Source: Taklimakanibacter albus
GTDB lineage: Bacteria; Pseudomonadota; Alphaproteobacteria; Rhizobiales; Aestuariivirgaceae
Direction: 5' to 3'
DNA: 64,000 bases
Assembly (NCBI RefSeq): GCF_016595235.1
Contig: NZ_JAENHL010000008.1
Span: 1,572,624 to 1,636,623, forward strand
The notes below the pieces were generated by a model. The model saw nothing but the letters and a program-made list of their open reading frames with translations. It had not been told where the DNA came from and made no database searches. The first letter of the stretch is position 1. Each line of letters begins with the position of its first letter. The position numbers and the translations under genes were made by a program. Shown piece by piece: positions 1 to 7,520 of the stretch.

Positions 1-390
1 AACCTGATGCGGAATGGCGCGCGCCGACAAGGGTGCCAGTCCCAGATCGGTGAAAAGATCCTGCACGACGATATTGCCCGCTTCCATGCGGAAGCGGTCG
101 AGGTCCTCGATGAGGCGGATGCTGGCGCGGTAATCGGCGCCGCCGAAACTGACCCCGGTCAGCGTATTCTCGCGATAGCCTTCCGACGTGATCTCGCCCG
201 CCGTGGTGCAGCCGATGACGGGGGTATCCGGCAACCGGCGGCGGACCGCTTCCGCCAGCGCGTCACGATCATAGCTCGGCGATGCGAACAGGATCACCAG
301 CGTCATGTCCGGTTGCTCGATGCGGCTCAAAAGCTCAGCCACCGCGGCGGCGGGATCGGCCTCGGCGGAGAAGCCCTTCCTAGCCGGCAT
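1..390 (-). CDS. FIST-domain sensory protein (N-terminal 130 residues)
   Basis: The frame opens at an ATG at 390 and runs off the left edge, so only 130 residues are visible. The sequence fits the FIST N domain, a small-ligand sensory domain: VILFASPSYDRDALAEAVRR, then the conserved PVIGCTTAGEI and GVSFGG. There is no signal peptide, so it is probably cytoplasmic. Its ATG overlaps the stop of the response regulator at 380-1087 by 11 bases, which indicates translational coupling. In Pseudomonas, FIST genes sit beside NahK/ErcS'-type kinases, and a kinase of that type lies at 18207. A role as a sensor feeding that network is inference. Confidence 0.8.
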   Translation of the reverse strand, partial: MPARKGFSAEADPAAAVAELLSRIEQPDMTLVILFASPSYDRDALAEAVRRRLPDTPVIGCTTAGEITSEGYRENTLTGVSFGGADYRASIRLIEDLDRFRMEAGNIVVQDLFTDLGLAPLSARAIPHQV

Positions 391-1087
391 GGCGGCGCTC
401 TTGCTCCAAAACGGATTCCGGCTGATCGACGATGAGGCCCTGCAATTTGAGCTTCTGCATGATCAGCACCGCCTGGGTACGGTTATGAATGGCGAGCTTC
501 TTGAAAATCGAGGTGATATGCGCCTTCACCGTCGTCTCGACGATGTCGAGCTCGAAGGCGATCTGCTTGTTGAGCTTGCCTTCGCAAATGAGGGTCAGGA
601 CCTTGTATTGCTGGGGCGTGAGCTCGCGCAGGCGCGCCAGGATCTCGAGTTCGCGCTGATGCGCCGGCACGCCGGCTGCCACCGGATGTTCTGCGGCAGC
701 GCCGAAATGATCCTTGCCGTCGATCAACTGCCGCACGGCGGCGATGATCTTCTCGCGCTTCTCGCTCTTGTTGATGAACCCCGCGGCGCCGAGATCACGG
801 AGCTGATGCACGATCTCCTGGCCCGACATCGAGGATATGACGCAGAGCGGCGTGCGCGGGCTCGCGGCCTTCAGGCTGACGACGCCCTCGAAGCCGGCAA
901 TGTCCGGCATTTTGAGATCGAGGAGGATGAGATCCGGCCTGGCTCCCCTGGCCAATACCAGATGCGCCGCCGTGATCGAATCGGCCGTTTCCACCCGGGC
1001 GGCCGGGAAGGCAACGTGGAGGGCCATCTCCAGGGCCTCCAGGAAAAGCGGATGATCATCGACGATCAGGAAGCGCAAAGGCTGCAT
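380..1087 (-). CDS. LuxR/NarL-family response regulator
   Basis: This is a two-domain response regulator of 235 residues. The receiver domain has the acidic pair in FLIVDDHPLF, the phosphoacceptor Asp57 in LILLDLKMPD, and a conserved Lys in INKSEKREK. The C-terminal LuxR-type HTH is seen in LTPQQYKVLTLICEGKLNKQ and ETTVKAHITSIFKKL. The frame also has a GTG start at 1102; the ATG at 1087 is preferred because it gives the usual short leader before the first strand. It is co-transcribed with the FIST gene. It closely resembles the regulator at 22214-22870 (Asp57 and LNKQIAF in both), so the two probably share the orphan hybrid kinase at 18207. Confidence 0.9.
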   Translation of the reverse strand: MQPLRFLIVDDHPLFLEALEMALHVAFPAARVETADSITAAHLVLARGARPDLILLDLKMPDIAGFEGVVSLKAASPRTPLCVISSMSGQEIVHQLRDLGAAGFINKSEKREKIIAAVRQLIDGKDHFGAAAEHPVAAGVPAHQRELEILARLRELTPQQYKVLTLICEGKLNKQIAFELDIVETTVKAHITSIFKKLAIHNRTQAVLIMQKLKLQGLIVDQPESVLEQERRHAG

Positions 1088-1426
1088 GACGCCAGTTTGC
1101 ACGGCCTAGCGGCGCTTACAAGCCGCCAGCGCAGCGGTAAAACCCGCTCCCATGGTTAATAATCGCTCAATATTGGCGGCCCGAATGACCCCTCAGATAT
1201 TCACCTTTGCAGAAACGATCTCGCCATTTTCATCAATACTTCGACTTGTCGGTGAAATTCCAAATACTACCGGAACAAACTGCGGTCAGACTGCAATCTC
1301 TGAGCATGTTCTACTTCGGGCACGTCCAGAACATTTCAAGTTTTCACAGTATTTAAGGCAGCTTGGCTGCGTTTCACTTGGCGTTCGTTAGAGTATACTT
1401 CCTAGCTTACGTTACATCATTGGTGG
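1088..1426. other. Intergenic region between divergent response regulator and tadE
   Basis: This 339-base gap is clearly richer in A+T than its neighbours and must hold the promoters of both divergent units. A small inverted repeat, GCAGC-TTG-GCTGC, lies about 70 bases before tadE. A short open frame (1152-1391) has no recognisable domain, no convincing ribosome-binding site and atypical composition, so I do not call it a gene. Confidence 0.5.
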
Positions 1427-1867
1427 ATGGGTTTGTCTTGCATGGCCTGGAATAAACAAATGGGGAAGGACTGCCGCGGCGTGGCGGCGATCGAGTTCGC
1501 AATGATTGCGCCGGTCCTGATCATGATTTTGTTCGGCATCTCTGCCTATGGCATTTATTTCAGTGCGGTCAGCAGCCTGCAAGAGCTGACGGCCGACGCG
1601 GCGCGGGCTTCGGTCGCCGGCGTTTCGGCCACTGAGCGGCAGACCATCGTCACCAATTATGTCGCCCAATCGAGCCCGAACTATCGGCTGCTCAGTCGCA
1701 GCACCATCACGGTCACGACCGCTCCTTTCCCGGGCGATCCGACCCGCTACAGCGTCACGCTGCGCACCGATATATCCAATCTACCCCTTCAGATGACGAC
1801 CGGCTTTTTCCCGATGCCGTCGGCCGTCATCCAAAGGACGGCGGTCGTCCGCATCGGAGGATATTGA
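1427..1867 (+). CDS. TadE-family pilus assembly protein
   Basis: This 146-residue protein has the TadE layout: a short basic N-terminus, the motif GVAAIEFAMIAPVLIMILFG (Glu at position 5 of the prepilin-like segment) and one membrane segment, followed by a small extracytoplasmic domain. TadE-like proteins are minor pseudopilins of Flp/Tad pili and act at the inner membrane. The ATG at 1442 is an alternative start. It is coupled to the TadG-like gene by a TGATG overlap. No tadA, tadB, tadC, cpaB or flp gene is visible, so the pair is isolated here and may serve a Tad system elsewhere. Confidence 0.85.
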   Translation: MGLSCMAWNKQMGKDCRGVAAIEFAMIAPVLIMILFGISAYGIYFSAVSSLQELTADAARASVAGVSATERQTIVTNYVAQSSPNYRLLSRSTITVTTAPFPGDPTRYSVTLRTDISNLPLQMTTGFFPMPSAVIQRTAVVRIGGY

Positions 1868-3543
1868 TGACATTTCGGCATAGGCTTCGACCGTTCCTAC
1901 GGTCGGAGCAAGGCGCGGTCGCGGTCATTACCGCGGTCATCCTGACGGTCTTGCTCGGATTCGCCGCCATCGCGGTGGATGTCGCCTCTTTCCACTATGA
2001 CAGCCGCAGGCTGCAGGGGGCGGCGGATCTCGCCGCGATCGCCGCAGCCAGCAACACTGCCAACGCCACGCTGGCGGCGCGCTCGACCTTCACCGACAAT
2101 GGCCGCTGGACGCTCAACTCGCTCGTCGTCGAGACCGGCAATTACGACCCCGATCCGGCCAAGGCGCAGGCGCTGCGTTTCGTTGCCAACCAGCAGCCGA
2201 TCAATGCCGCGCGCGTGGTCGCCCGGGCGCCGTCGCCCGTCTATTTTGGACGCGTCTTCACCAATGCGGCCAATGTAGAGATTGCCGCCGCGGCGATCGC
2301 CACCCGTCCGTCACAAGCCGCCTTCTCCATCGGCTCGCGCCTCCTGTCGCTCGAAGGCGGCATCATCAATGCGCTACTGGGCCAGATGCTGGGCGGCAAC
2401 GTCAATCTGCGGGTCATGGACTATCGCGGCCTCGCTGATGCCAATATCGACCTGCTCAAATTCCTCGATCAGCTGGCGATCGATGCGGACATCCATGCCG
2501 GTTCCTATCGCGATGTGCTCGACGCCAATGTGAAGGCCGGTCAGATCCTCAACGCCATGGCGAAGACGGCCCGCGCCGACAGCAAGCTCGACGTCGCGCG
2601 CACCCTCGAGGATCTCGCCCGCTCCATCGACAGCACGACATCCATCAATCTCTCCCGCATGCTCGATCTCGGCAAGGCAGCCACCGCGCAGGTCAGCACC
2701 TCCACGCAATATGGACTCGCCGCCGCCGTCAACGCCCTGCAATTGGTCAACGCACTGGCCTTGGTCGCCAATGGCAACCATCAAGTCGACGTCAATCTCG
2801 GCGCCACCATTCCGGGGCTGACCAATACCCAGCTCAGCCTGGTGATCGGCGAGCCGCCGCAGCATTCCTCGTGGATCACGGTCGGTGAAAAGGGCGCCTT
2901 CGTGCGCACCGCGCAGACGCGGTTGAAGCTCAGCGTGGAGATCGGCGGCACCGGCCTCCTTGCCGGCACCGCGATCAGGCTCCCCATCTTCATCGATGTC
3001 GCCTATGCGGAAGGCCGGCTGACCAACGTCACCTGCGGCGTGACGCCCGCCAGCAATCAGGTCACCGTCGCGACGCAACCCGGCATCCTCAATGCCTGGA
3101 TCGGCGACGTCAGCAACTTCACCGCCGTCAACGACACGCCAACGGTCAGGACGGCGGTCATCGTCAATGCGCTCAATCTGGCGCGCATCACCGCCAGCGC
3201 TCACGTCAATGTCGGCAACAACTCGGCGCAAAATCTCGTCTTCAACGCGACGGACATCGCCGAGCAACGCTTCAAATCGGCGGTTACCCAGAATTATACC
3301 GAGACGCTCGTCTCCTCTCTGGTGGGCGAGCTCGATCTCGGCGTCGATATACTGGGCCTGCCCGATCTGCTCGGCATCCTGACCCGACAGCTCAAGGACC
3401 TGGTCCGTGCGCTGGTCGCGCCGGTGACACCGGCACTGGACAAGATCGTCTATACGGCGCTCACCACGCTCGGCATCAAACTCGGCGAAGCCGATGTCAC
3501 GGTGCATGGCGTGCGTTGCAACAATGCGGTCGTCGTCCAATGA
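1867..3543 (+). CDS. TadG-like pilus assembly protein
   Basis: The protein has 558 residues. The N-terminus matches the TadG family: an EQGAVAVITAVILTVLLGFA membrane segment, then AIAVDVASFHYDSRRLQGAA, where the AVD and the LQ..AD pattern are the signature of the TadG N-terminal domain (DUF2134 type). The rest is a long extracytoplasmic region rich in Asn, Thr and Ala, without a von Willebrand A motif that I can see. The ATG at 1867 shares one base with the tadE stop; a TTG one codon earlier is a weaker alternative. The 3' end is followed by the double palindrome at 3578-3693. Confidence 0.8.
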   Translation: MTFRHRLRPFLRSEQGAVAVITAVILTVLLGFAAIAVDVASFHYDSRRLQGAADLAAIAAASNTANATLAARSTFTDNGRWTLNSLVVETGNYDPDPAKAQALRFVANQQPINAARVVARAPSPVYFGRVFTNAANVEIAAAAIATRPSQAAFSIGSRLLSLEGGIINALLGQMLGGNVNLRVMDYRGLADANIDLLKFLDQLAIDADIHAGSYRDVLDANVKAGQILNAMAKTARADSKLDVARTLEDLARSIDSTTSINLSRMLDLGKAATAQVSTSTQYGLAAAVNALQLVNALALVANGNHQVDVNLGATIPGLTNTQLSLVIGEPPQHSSWITVGEKGAFVRTAQTRLKLSVEIGGTGLLAGTAIRLPIFIDVAYAEGRLTNVTCGVTPASNQVTVATQPGILNAWIGDVSNFTAVNDTPTVRTAVIVNALNLARITASAHVNVGNNSAQNLVFNATDIAEQRFKSAVTQNYTETLVSSLVGELDLGVDILGLPDLLGILTRQLKDLVRALVAPVTPALDKIVYTALTTLGIKLGEADVTVHGVRCNNAVVVQ

Positions 3544-3577
3544 CGATCCGGCACGCAATGCGGAAAGGTGATGCGCA

Positions 3578-3693
3578 GAGCGCTTCCCGCCAAAGTTGCT
3601 CGACTTTGGCGATAAGGAAGCGCTCCAGATTATATGTTTTCGAGCCCTTTTTCCGGTTTTGATCGAATCGGAACGATTCGATCAAAACCGGAA
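3578..3693. repeat. RIME-like double palindrome (intergenic mosaic element)
   Basis: Two strong inverted repeats lie back to back. The first has arms 3578-3587 and 3616-3625 (GAGCGCTTCC / GGAAGCGCTC) with an inner pair 3588-3596 and 3603-3611 (CGCCAAAGT / ACTTTGGCG). The second has perfect 20-base arms at 3651-3670 and 3674-3693 around a GAA loop, left arm TTCCGGTTTTGATCGAATCG. The layout resembles the Rhizobium-specific intergenic mosaic elements (RIME), about 110 bases with two large palindromes. It sits between the convergent tadG-like and iclR genes, 6 bases from the iclR stop, so it may also terminate both transcripts. Confidence 0.8.
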
Positions 3694-3698
3694 GGACT

Positions 3699-4523
3699 CT
3701 AGCGGGTAGCGGCCGACAAGGTCTTGCAGAAGGATGTCAGCCGCATGGCAGCGGCGCGGCGCTGCTCGGGATCGCGGGTCAGCCGGCCGACGACCGTCAC
3801 CGCCGCGCAGATCTCCTCGTCCCAATTCACGATCGGCGCGCAGATGCCGATATAGTTCGGCACGAATGTACCCAGTGCCATGGCATAGCCCTGCTCGCGC
3901 ACCGTGCGGATGATGCCCTCGACATCGAATGTTATGGCGTCCTCAAGCTCACTTTCCTTCTGGACCTCGGCGTCGACGAAGGGCTGGGTGATGCGTTCCG
4001 GCATGTAGCTCAGGAAGACGTTTCCGGTGGCGGAACGCAGTAGCGGGAAGGTCGAGCCCAGCACATCAGGAGAGATCAGCGAATCGGCGGTGCGCTGCCA
4101 GCGCACGGCGATCGGTCCCTCATGGCTCCAGATCGCGACATGGGCGGGCATGCCCAATTGGTCGACCAGATCCTCGAGATGATCGCTGGCCCGGTTGACG
4201 ACATCGATGCGGCGAATGGCGGACACGCCGAGACGCAGGGCGAAGAGGCCCAGATCATATTTTCCTGACCGCTTCTGTTGCGCCACGAGACCGCCGGCGA
4301 CCAGACTGTGCAGATAGCGATGCGCCTTGCTGGGCGCCATGCCGCAGGCCGCGCCGATTTCCTTCAGCGACATCGGACCCTTGGCCACAGCCAGGGCCTT
4401 GAGCACGCTCATGCCGATATCTACGGATTGAATGCCGCCATGGTCTCGTCCCGGCGCGGATGCAACGTCAGAGAGATGCTCCGCCGCGTAGGCAGCAGCT
4501 ACTTCAGGGTCATGTCGGTTCAT
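3699..4523 (-). CDS. IclR-family transcriptional regulator
   Basis: The protein has 274 residues. The N-terminal winged HTH is seen in SVDIGMSVLKALAVAKGPMS and CGMAPSKAHRYLHSLVAGGL. The C-terminal IclR effector domain includes TGNVFLSYMPERIT and GICAPIVNWDEEICAAVTVV. The start chosen is the ATG at 4523, which has a clear GGGAGG six bases upstream; the longer frame has no such site. It is monocistronic and faces the long gap 4524-5022. IclR proteins usually bind small organic acids or aromatic catabolites. No obvious target operon is adjacent, so its effector is unknown. Confidence 0.9.
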   Translation of the reverse strand: MNRHDPEVAAAYAAEHLSDVASAPGRDHGGIQSVDIGMSVLKALAVAKGPMSLKEIGAACGMAPSKAHRYLHSLVAGGLVAQQKRSGKYDLGLFALRLGVSAIRRIDVVNRASDHLEDLVDQLGMPAHVAIWSHEGPIAVRWQRTADSLISPDVLGSTFPLLRSATGNVFLSYMPERITQPFVDAEVQKESELEDAITFDVEGIIRTVREQGYAMALGTFVPNYIGICAPIVNWDEEICAAVTVVGRLTRDPEQRRAAAMRLTSFCKTLSAATR

Positions 4524-5022
4524 GGTTCCTCCCGAACCAATCTCCTGGCCTGCCCCCAAAGCCCGAATGCGATTTACATGAAGAACTCTAGATAACCGCA
4601 CTTAATAATATATGTATTTATCCCTTTTTCCAGCAGTAGTGAAACGCGATTACTTCACAGCCTACGACTTTAATACTAGGCGCGAACAAAAGTACTGTGC
4701 GGAAACAAAATTACCGCGTGGGATAAAACTACAATTTGTCTTTTTGTTTGCGGATACTGGTGCGCCCCCTGTACTATTTGAGTCACATCTTCCCGATGGT
4801 CCGGAAACCGGCCGCTTGTTGCTGGAGGGTTTGCTCGTCCTCGTTTGTCGAAGCCAAAGCGAAGTGCGCACCTTCCGCGGCTTTCTCGGTGACGCAGGCG
4901 ATCATCCAGGCGTGATCGACAGTTGGCCGATCGAACCTTGACGCCGGAAGGCGATTGCCGTCATATCCGACCGCTCTGGCTTGTCAGAATTCCGCCACAG
5001 GCGCCGGGCACTCAAGGAAACG
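4524..5022. other. A+T-richer intergenic region with no supported gene
   Basis: This is a 499-base gap between iclR (leftward) and the exported-protein cassette (rightward). The part from about 4600 to 4790 is much richer in A+T than the rest of the window. A TAATAATATATG run near 4604-4615 could supply the -10 element for iclR. Two overlapping open frames (4612-4941 rightward, 4662-4871 leftward) show no recognisable domain, and I leave them uncalled. It could be a decayed gene or a regulatory region. Confidence 0.45.
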
Positions 5023-5421
5023 ATGTCACCAGGGCTCACCGAAACATGGCACAGAGGGATGGCCTTATCCCTGTCGGTCATGATTCTGTTCGCCCTGCTG
5101 TTCGCCGGCGCGGCGCAGGCCGGCTCTTCATCCTGCCTGTCGGCGGCCAACGTGATCACGGCTGGGTTCGCCGGTCCGGATACGCCCACGGTCAGCGCCG
5201 CGGATGACCTGCACAAGCAGGCTCCATCTTCCCATGGCAAGATCGCCTGCTGCAGCTTCACCTGCGCGCCGGGTTTCATCGTTACGAGCAGCACCGGCGA
5301 CATGGCTGTCCTCCATCGGCACGAGACGTTGCCCCTGTCTGAGCAATCGCCGGACACATTGGCGGGCAACGGGCTCGAGCGCCCTCCGAGACCGAGCCTC
5401 ATCAACGACCGGCACGCTTGA
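5023..5421 (+). CDS. Small exported protein of unknown function
   Basis: I do not recognise this 132-residue protein. A hydrophobic stretch, ALSLSVMILFALLFAGAAQA, ends in a plausible signal-peptidase I site (AQA-G). The mature part is short, with a CCSFTC cysteine cluster and a His-containing MAVLHRHETLPLS segment, and is probably periplasmic. The ATG at 5023 is preferred because AAGGAAA precedes it; TTG at 4981 and ATG at 5059 are alternatives. It opens a run of five exported proteins up to 7427. Metal binding through Cys and His is only a guess. Confidence 0.55.
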   Translation: MSPGLTETWHRGMALSLSVMILFALLFAGAAQAGSSSCLSAANVITAGFAGPDTPTVSAADDLHKQAPSSHGKIACCSFTCAPGFIVTSSTGDMAVLHRHETLPLSEQSPDTLAGNGLERPPRPSLINDRHA

Positions 5422-5475
5422 TCCCGAAGGGACCGGCGTGCCTTCGGGCGACGCCGTCTCAACGAGGATCCTGCC

Positions 5476-5859
5476 ATGTTATCCACCATCCGGTCCCTTG
5501 GTCTTGGGCTTTGCACGGCTCTAGCTTCGCCCGCGCTCGCCCATTCGGGCATAGGCGTCAATGGCGGCCAGCTCAGCCAAGTGGCGAACCGGCATATCGA
5601 GTTCATCGGCGGACCGGCTTATGAATCGATCATCTTCGCTTTGTCGGATGCGCGCCAGAAGCCGGTCCGGGCGGCCGGCAGCGCCGCTTACGCCACCATC
5701 ATCCAGCAGCAGCAGCAATTGCGCATCCCGCTCGCGCCCGACGGCGAAAACTGGCTGTCGGCCAATCTGCCCGCGCCGCTGCTCCTCGGCGCGTCGATCT
5801 CGGTGTTCGTCGAGCTGGCGAGCGGCGAGACACTGCAAGCCCAGTTCGAAGCCCGCTAG
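5476..5859 (+). CDS. Exported protein of unknown function
   Basis: This 127-residue protein has a clear signal peptide (TIRSLGLGLCTALASPALAH, cleavage likely after ALA). The mature part, starting HSGIGVNGGQLSQVANRHIE, reads as a small beta-rich periplasmic domain with a QQQQQ run and an alternating hydrophobic pattern near its end. The N-terminal segment loosely resembles small periplasmic domains found next to metal-efflux adaptors, but I cannot assign a family. It follows the cysteine-cluster protein by 54 bases and precedes the L,D-transpeptidase by 33 bases, so it is probably in the same operon. Confidence 0.65.
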   Translation: MLSTIRSLGLGLCTALASPALAHSGIGVNGGQLSQVANRHIEFIGGPAYESIIFALSDARQKPVRAAGSAAYATIIQQQQQLRIPLAPDGENWLSANLPAPLLLGASISVFVELASGETLQAQFEAR

Positions 5860-5892
5860 ATATCACCTCTTGATCTCAATATGAGGTTCCCG

Positions 5893-6660
5893 ATGCCCAA
5901 TTCACCAGGACTACAAAGGACACCGCAAACGAGCCGGCGCGCTTTGCTGCGCAGTTCGTTTCCTTACCTCGTAGGCCTCGCGACATTCACCGCTGGCGGC
6001 CGCGCCGCGTTCGCGGCGGCCGATGTCGCCGCACCGGCGAACCATCCGGACACGGCTCGGCCCAACCTCCCGGTTGACGGCGAGGCGGAGCTGTTCCCGA
6101 TCGCCCATGACGATGTCCGCAAGGTGTCGCGCCGATTCCGGCGCAAGGAAGTCGCCTATGAGACCAGCGAGGTGCCGGGCACGATCATCGTCGATGTCGA
6201 TGCGCGCCAGCTCTTTTTCACGCTGCCCGGCGGACGGGCGCAGCGCTATGGCATCGGCGTCGGCAAACAGGGATTCGAATGGTCGGGCGCGGCGGTCATC
6301 CGGCGCAAGGCCAAATGGCCGCGCTGGGTGCCGCCCAAGGAAATGGTGGCGCGCGACCATCTCGCGGCGCAATGGGCGAACGGCATGCCGGGCGGCCCGG
6401 ATAATCCCCTGGGTGCCCGGGCGCTCTACCTCTATCAGGGCGAGGTCGACACGCTCTATCGTATCCATGGCACCTCACAGCCGCAAAGCATCGGCAAAGC
6501 GGTCTCCTCCGGCTGCATCAGATTGCTGAATGCCGATGTCGCCGACCTGTTCGAGCGGGTTCCGGTCGGCACTAAGGTTGTCGTCCTGCCTTCGGCGCGG
6601 CGGGTGGCCGCCCAGGAGGGCCCGCAATTCGGCCGCAGCCAGCGGGGGCGCGATCGATGA
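5893..6660 (+). CDS. L,D-transpeptidase (YkuD domain), Tat-type signal
   Basis: The enzyme remodels peptidoglycan by L,D-cross-linking or by attaching proteins to the wall. The YkuD catalytic motif is complete: YRIHGTSQPQSIGKAVSSGC followed by IRL, with His192 and catalytic Cys208 counted from the ATG at 5893. That start has GAGG six bases upstream; the ATG at 5881 has none. An N-terminal SRRALLRSSF then a hydrophobic stretch is compatible with Tat export. At 255 residues it is a typical single-domain enzyme. It overlaps the next gene by 4 bases (ATGA). The surrounding small exported proteins may assist it or be its substrates; that is inference. Confidence 0.92.
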   Translation: MPNSPGLQRTPQTSRRALLRSSFPYLVGLATFTAGGRAAFAAADVAAPANHPDTARPNLPVDGEAELFPIAHDDVRKVSRRFRRKEVAYETSEVPGTIIVDVDARQLFFTLPGGRAQRYGIGVGKQGFEWSGAAVIRRKAKWPRWVPPKEMVARDHLAAQWANGMPGGPDNPLGARALYLYQGEVDTLYRIHGTSQPQSIGKAVSSGCIRLLNADVADLFERVPVGTKVVVLPSARRVAAQEGPQFGRSQRGRDR

Positions 6661-7076
6661 CCTCAGCAATCAGACGCCGATATCTCCTGCAAGTCGCGGC
6701 GGGTTTCCTTTCGCTCACCGTCCTTCCGACAATTGTGCTGGCACAATCCGAGCTCGGCTCACCCGAGCGCATCCGGCAGGTGAAGGCGGAGCTCGGCGTC
6801 AAGGACACGCAGGCCGGCCCCTGGTCCGACTATGTCGCGGCGCTAGAAACCTATCGCCAAGCGGTGCGTGACGTGCGCGAGGCCGAGATCGAGCTGATGG
6901 GCGGCGCCCATGCGATCGAGGGCTCCGACGATGCGGTTCTCAAGGATCGGCAGACAGCCCGGCTCCTCGCCAAGGCTGCTCTCAAGACGCGCTATGAGGC
7001 CTTCTACGGCGCACTCGATCCCGACCAGCAGCAAATCGCAGACGCCACGCTGACGGCGGGAGAGTGTGGGCGATAG
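6657..7076 (+). CDS. Exported helical protein, LTXXQ/Spy-like
   Basis: This 139-residue protein has a signal sequence (RRRYLLQVAAGFLSLTVLPT, cleavage near VLAQ). The mature part is predicted all-helical and charged. The segment YGALDPDQQQIADATL resembles the LTxxQ repeat of Spy/CpxP-type periplasmic proteins, which act as chaperones or metal and stress sensors. The match is weak and covers one motif. It starts inside the stop of the L,D-transpeptidase (ATGA), so the two are translationally coupled. Confidence 0.65.
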   Translation: MTSAIRRRYLLQVAAGFLSLTVLPTIVLAQSELGSPERIRQVKAELGVKDTQAGPWSDYVAALETYRQAVRDVREAEIELMGGAHAIEGSDDAVLKDRQTARLLAKAALKTRYEAFYGALDPDQQQIADATLTAGECGR

Positions 7077-7187
7077 CGAAAGGGAATGACATTCGGCACT
7101 GCTGGTCCCGGCCTGACGGCATCTGCCTCACACTCGCAACTGACAAGGCCGGAAACTTACGACCAACGCAACATAGAGGATACAGAG

Positions 7188-7427
7188 ATGAAATCACTAC
7201 TCGCCGCCGCCGCCATTCTGTCGGCACTTTCAGTGCCCGCTTTCGCCGCCGAATGCCCCAGCCTGATCCAGCAGGCCGAGGAGAATTTGAAGATGTCGAA
7301 GCAAGACGACGCGGCCAAACAGAAGATCACCGACCATATCACCCAGGCGAAGGCCGAGCATGACGCCGGCAAACATGCGCAATCCGTCGCCACGGCGAAG
7401 GACGCTCTGTCGCTCATCAAGATGTAA
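7188..7427 (+). CDS. Small exported helical protein
   Basis: This is a 79-residue protein. The signal peptide MKSLLAAAAILSALSVPAFA ends in a standard AFA cleavage site; the ATG at 7188 follows AGAGGA. The mature 59 residues form an amphipathic helical repeat (QQAEENLKMS, HITQAKAEHDAGKHAQSVAT) with one Cys near the new N-terminus. Similar small secreted proteins are common in Rhizobiales, but no function is known to me. It is the last gene before the hairpin at 7472-7506. Confidence 0.7.
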   Translation: MKSLLAAAAILSALSVPAFAAECPSLIQQAEENLKMSKQDDAAKQKITDHITQAKAEHDAGKHAQSVATAKDALSLIKM

Positions 7428-7471
7428 GGCGCTTCTCGCCGCGGAATATGTGCGCGCGCGGCACGGGGAGT

Positions 7472-7506
7472 CAGGCGGTCTGGAAATATTTCCGCCAGGC
7501 CGCCTG
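7472..7506. terminator. Bidirectional hairpin between convergent genes
   Basis: The inverted repeat CAGGCGG (7472-7478) / CCGCCTG (7500-7506) continues inward as CTGG (7480-7483) / CCAG (7495-7498), with the loop AAATATTTCCG. It lies between the exported protein ending at 7427 and the ABC permease ending at 7521, where both transcripts must stop. There is no long T run on either side, so termination efficiency is uncertain. Confidence 0.65.
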
Positions 7507-7520
7507 GTCTGTTTCGGGAC

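Noticed and set aside
1152-1391. 79-codon frame in the response regulator / tadE gap
   Set aside because: No ribosome-binding site or domain; the region looks like promoter DNA.
3651-3693. Transposon terminal inverted repeat
   Set aside because: The 20-base arms are only 3 bases apart and flank no transposase. It is a hairpin-type repeat.
4902-5606. Minus-strand frame of 234 codons across the start of the exported-protein cassette
   Set aside because: It overlaps two signal-peptide proteins, is rich in Arg/Ser/Pro and has no recognisable motif.
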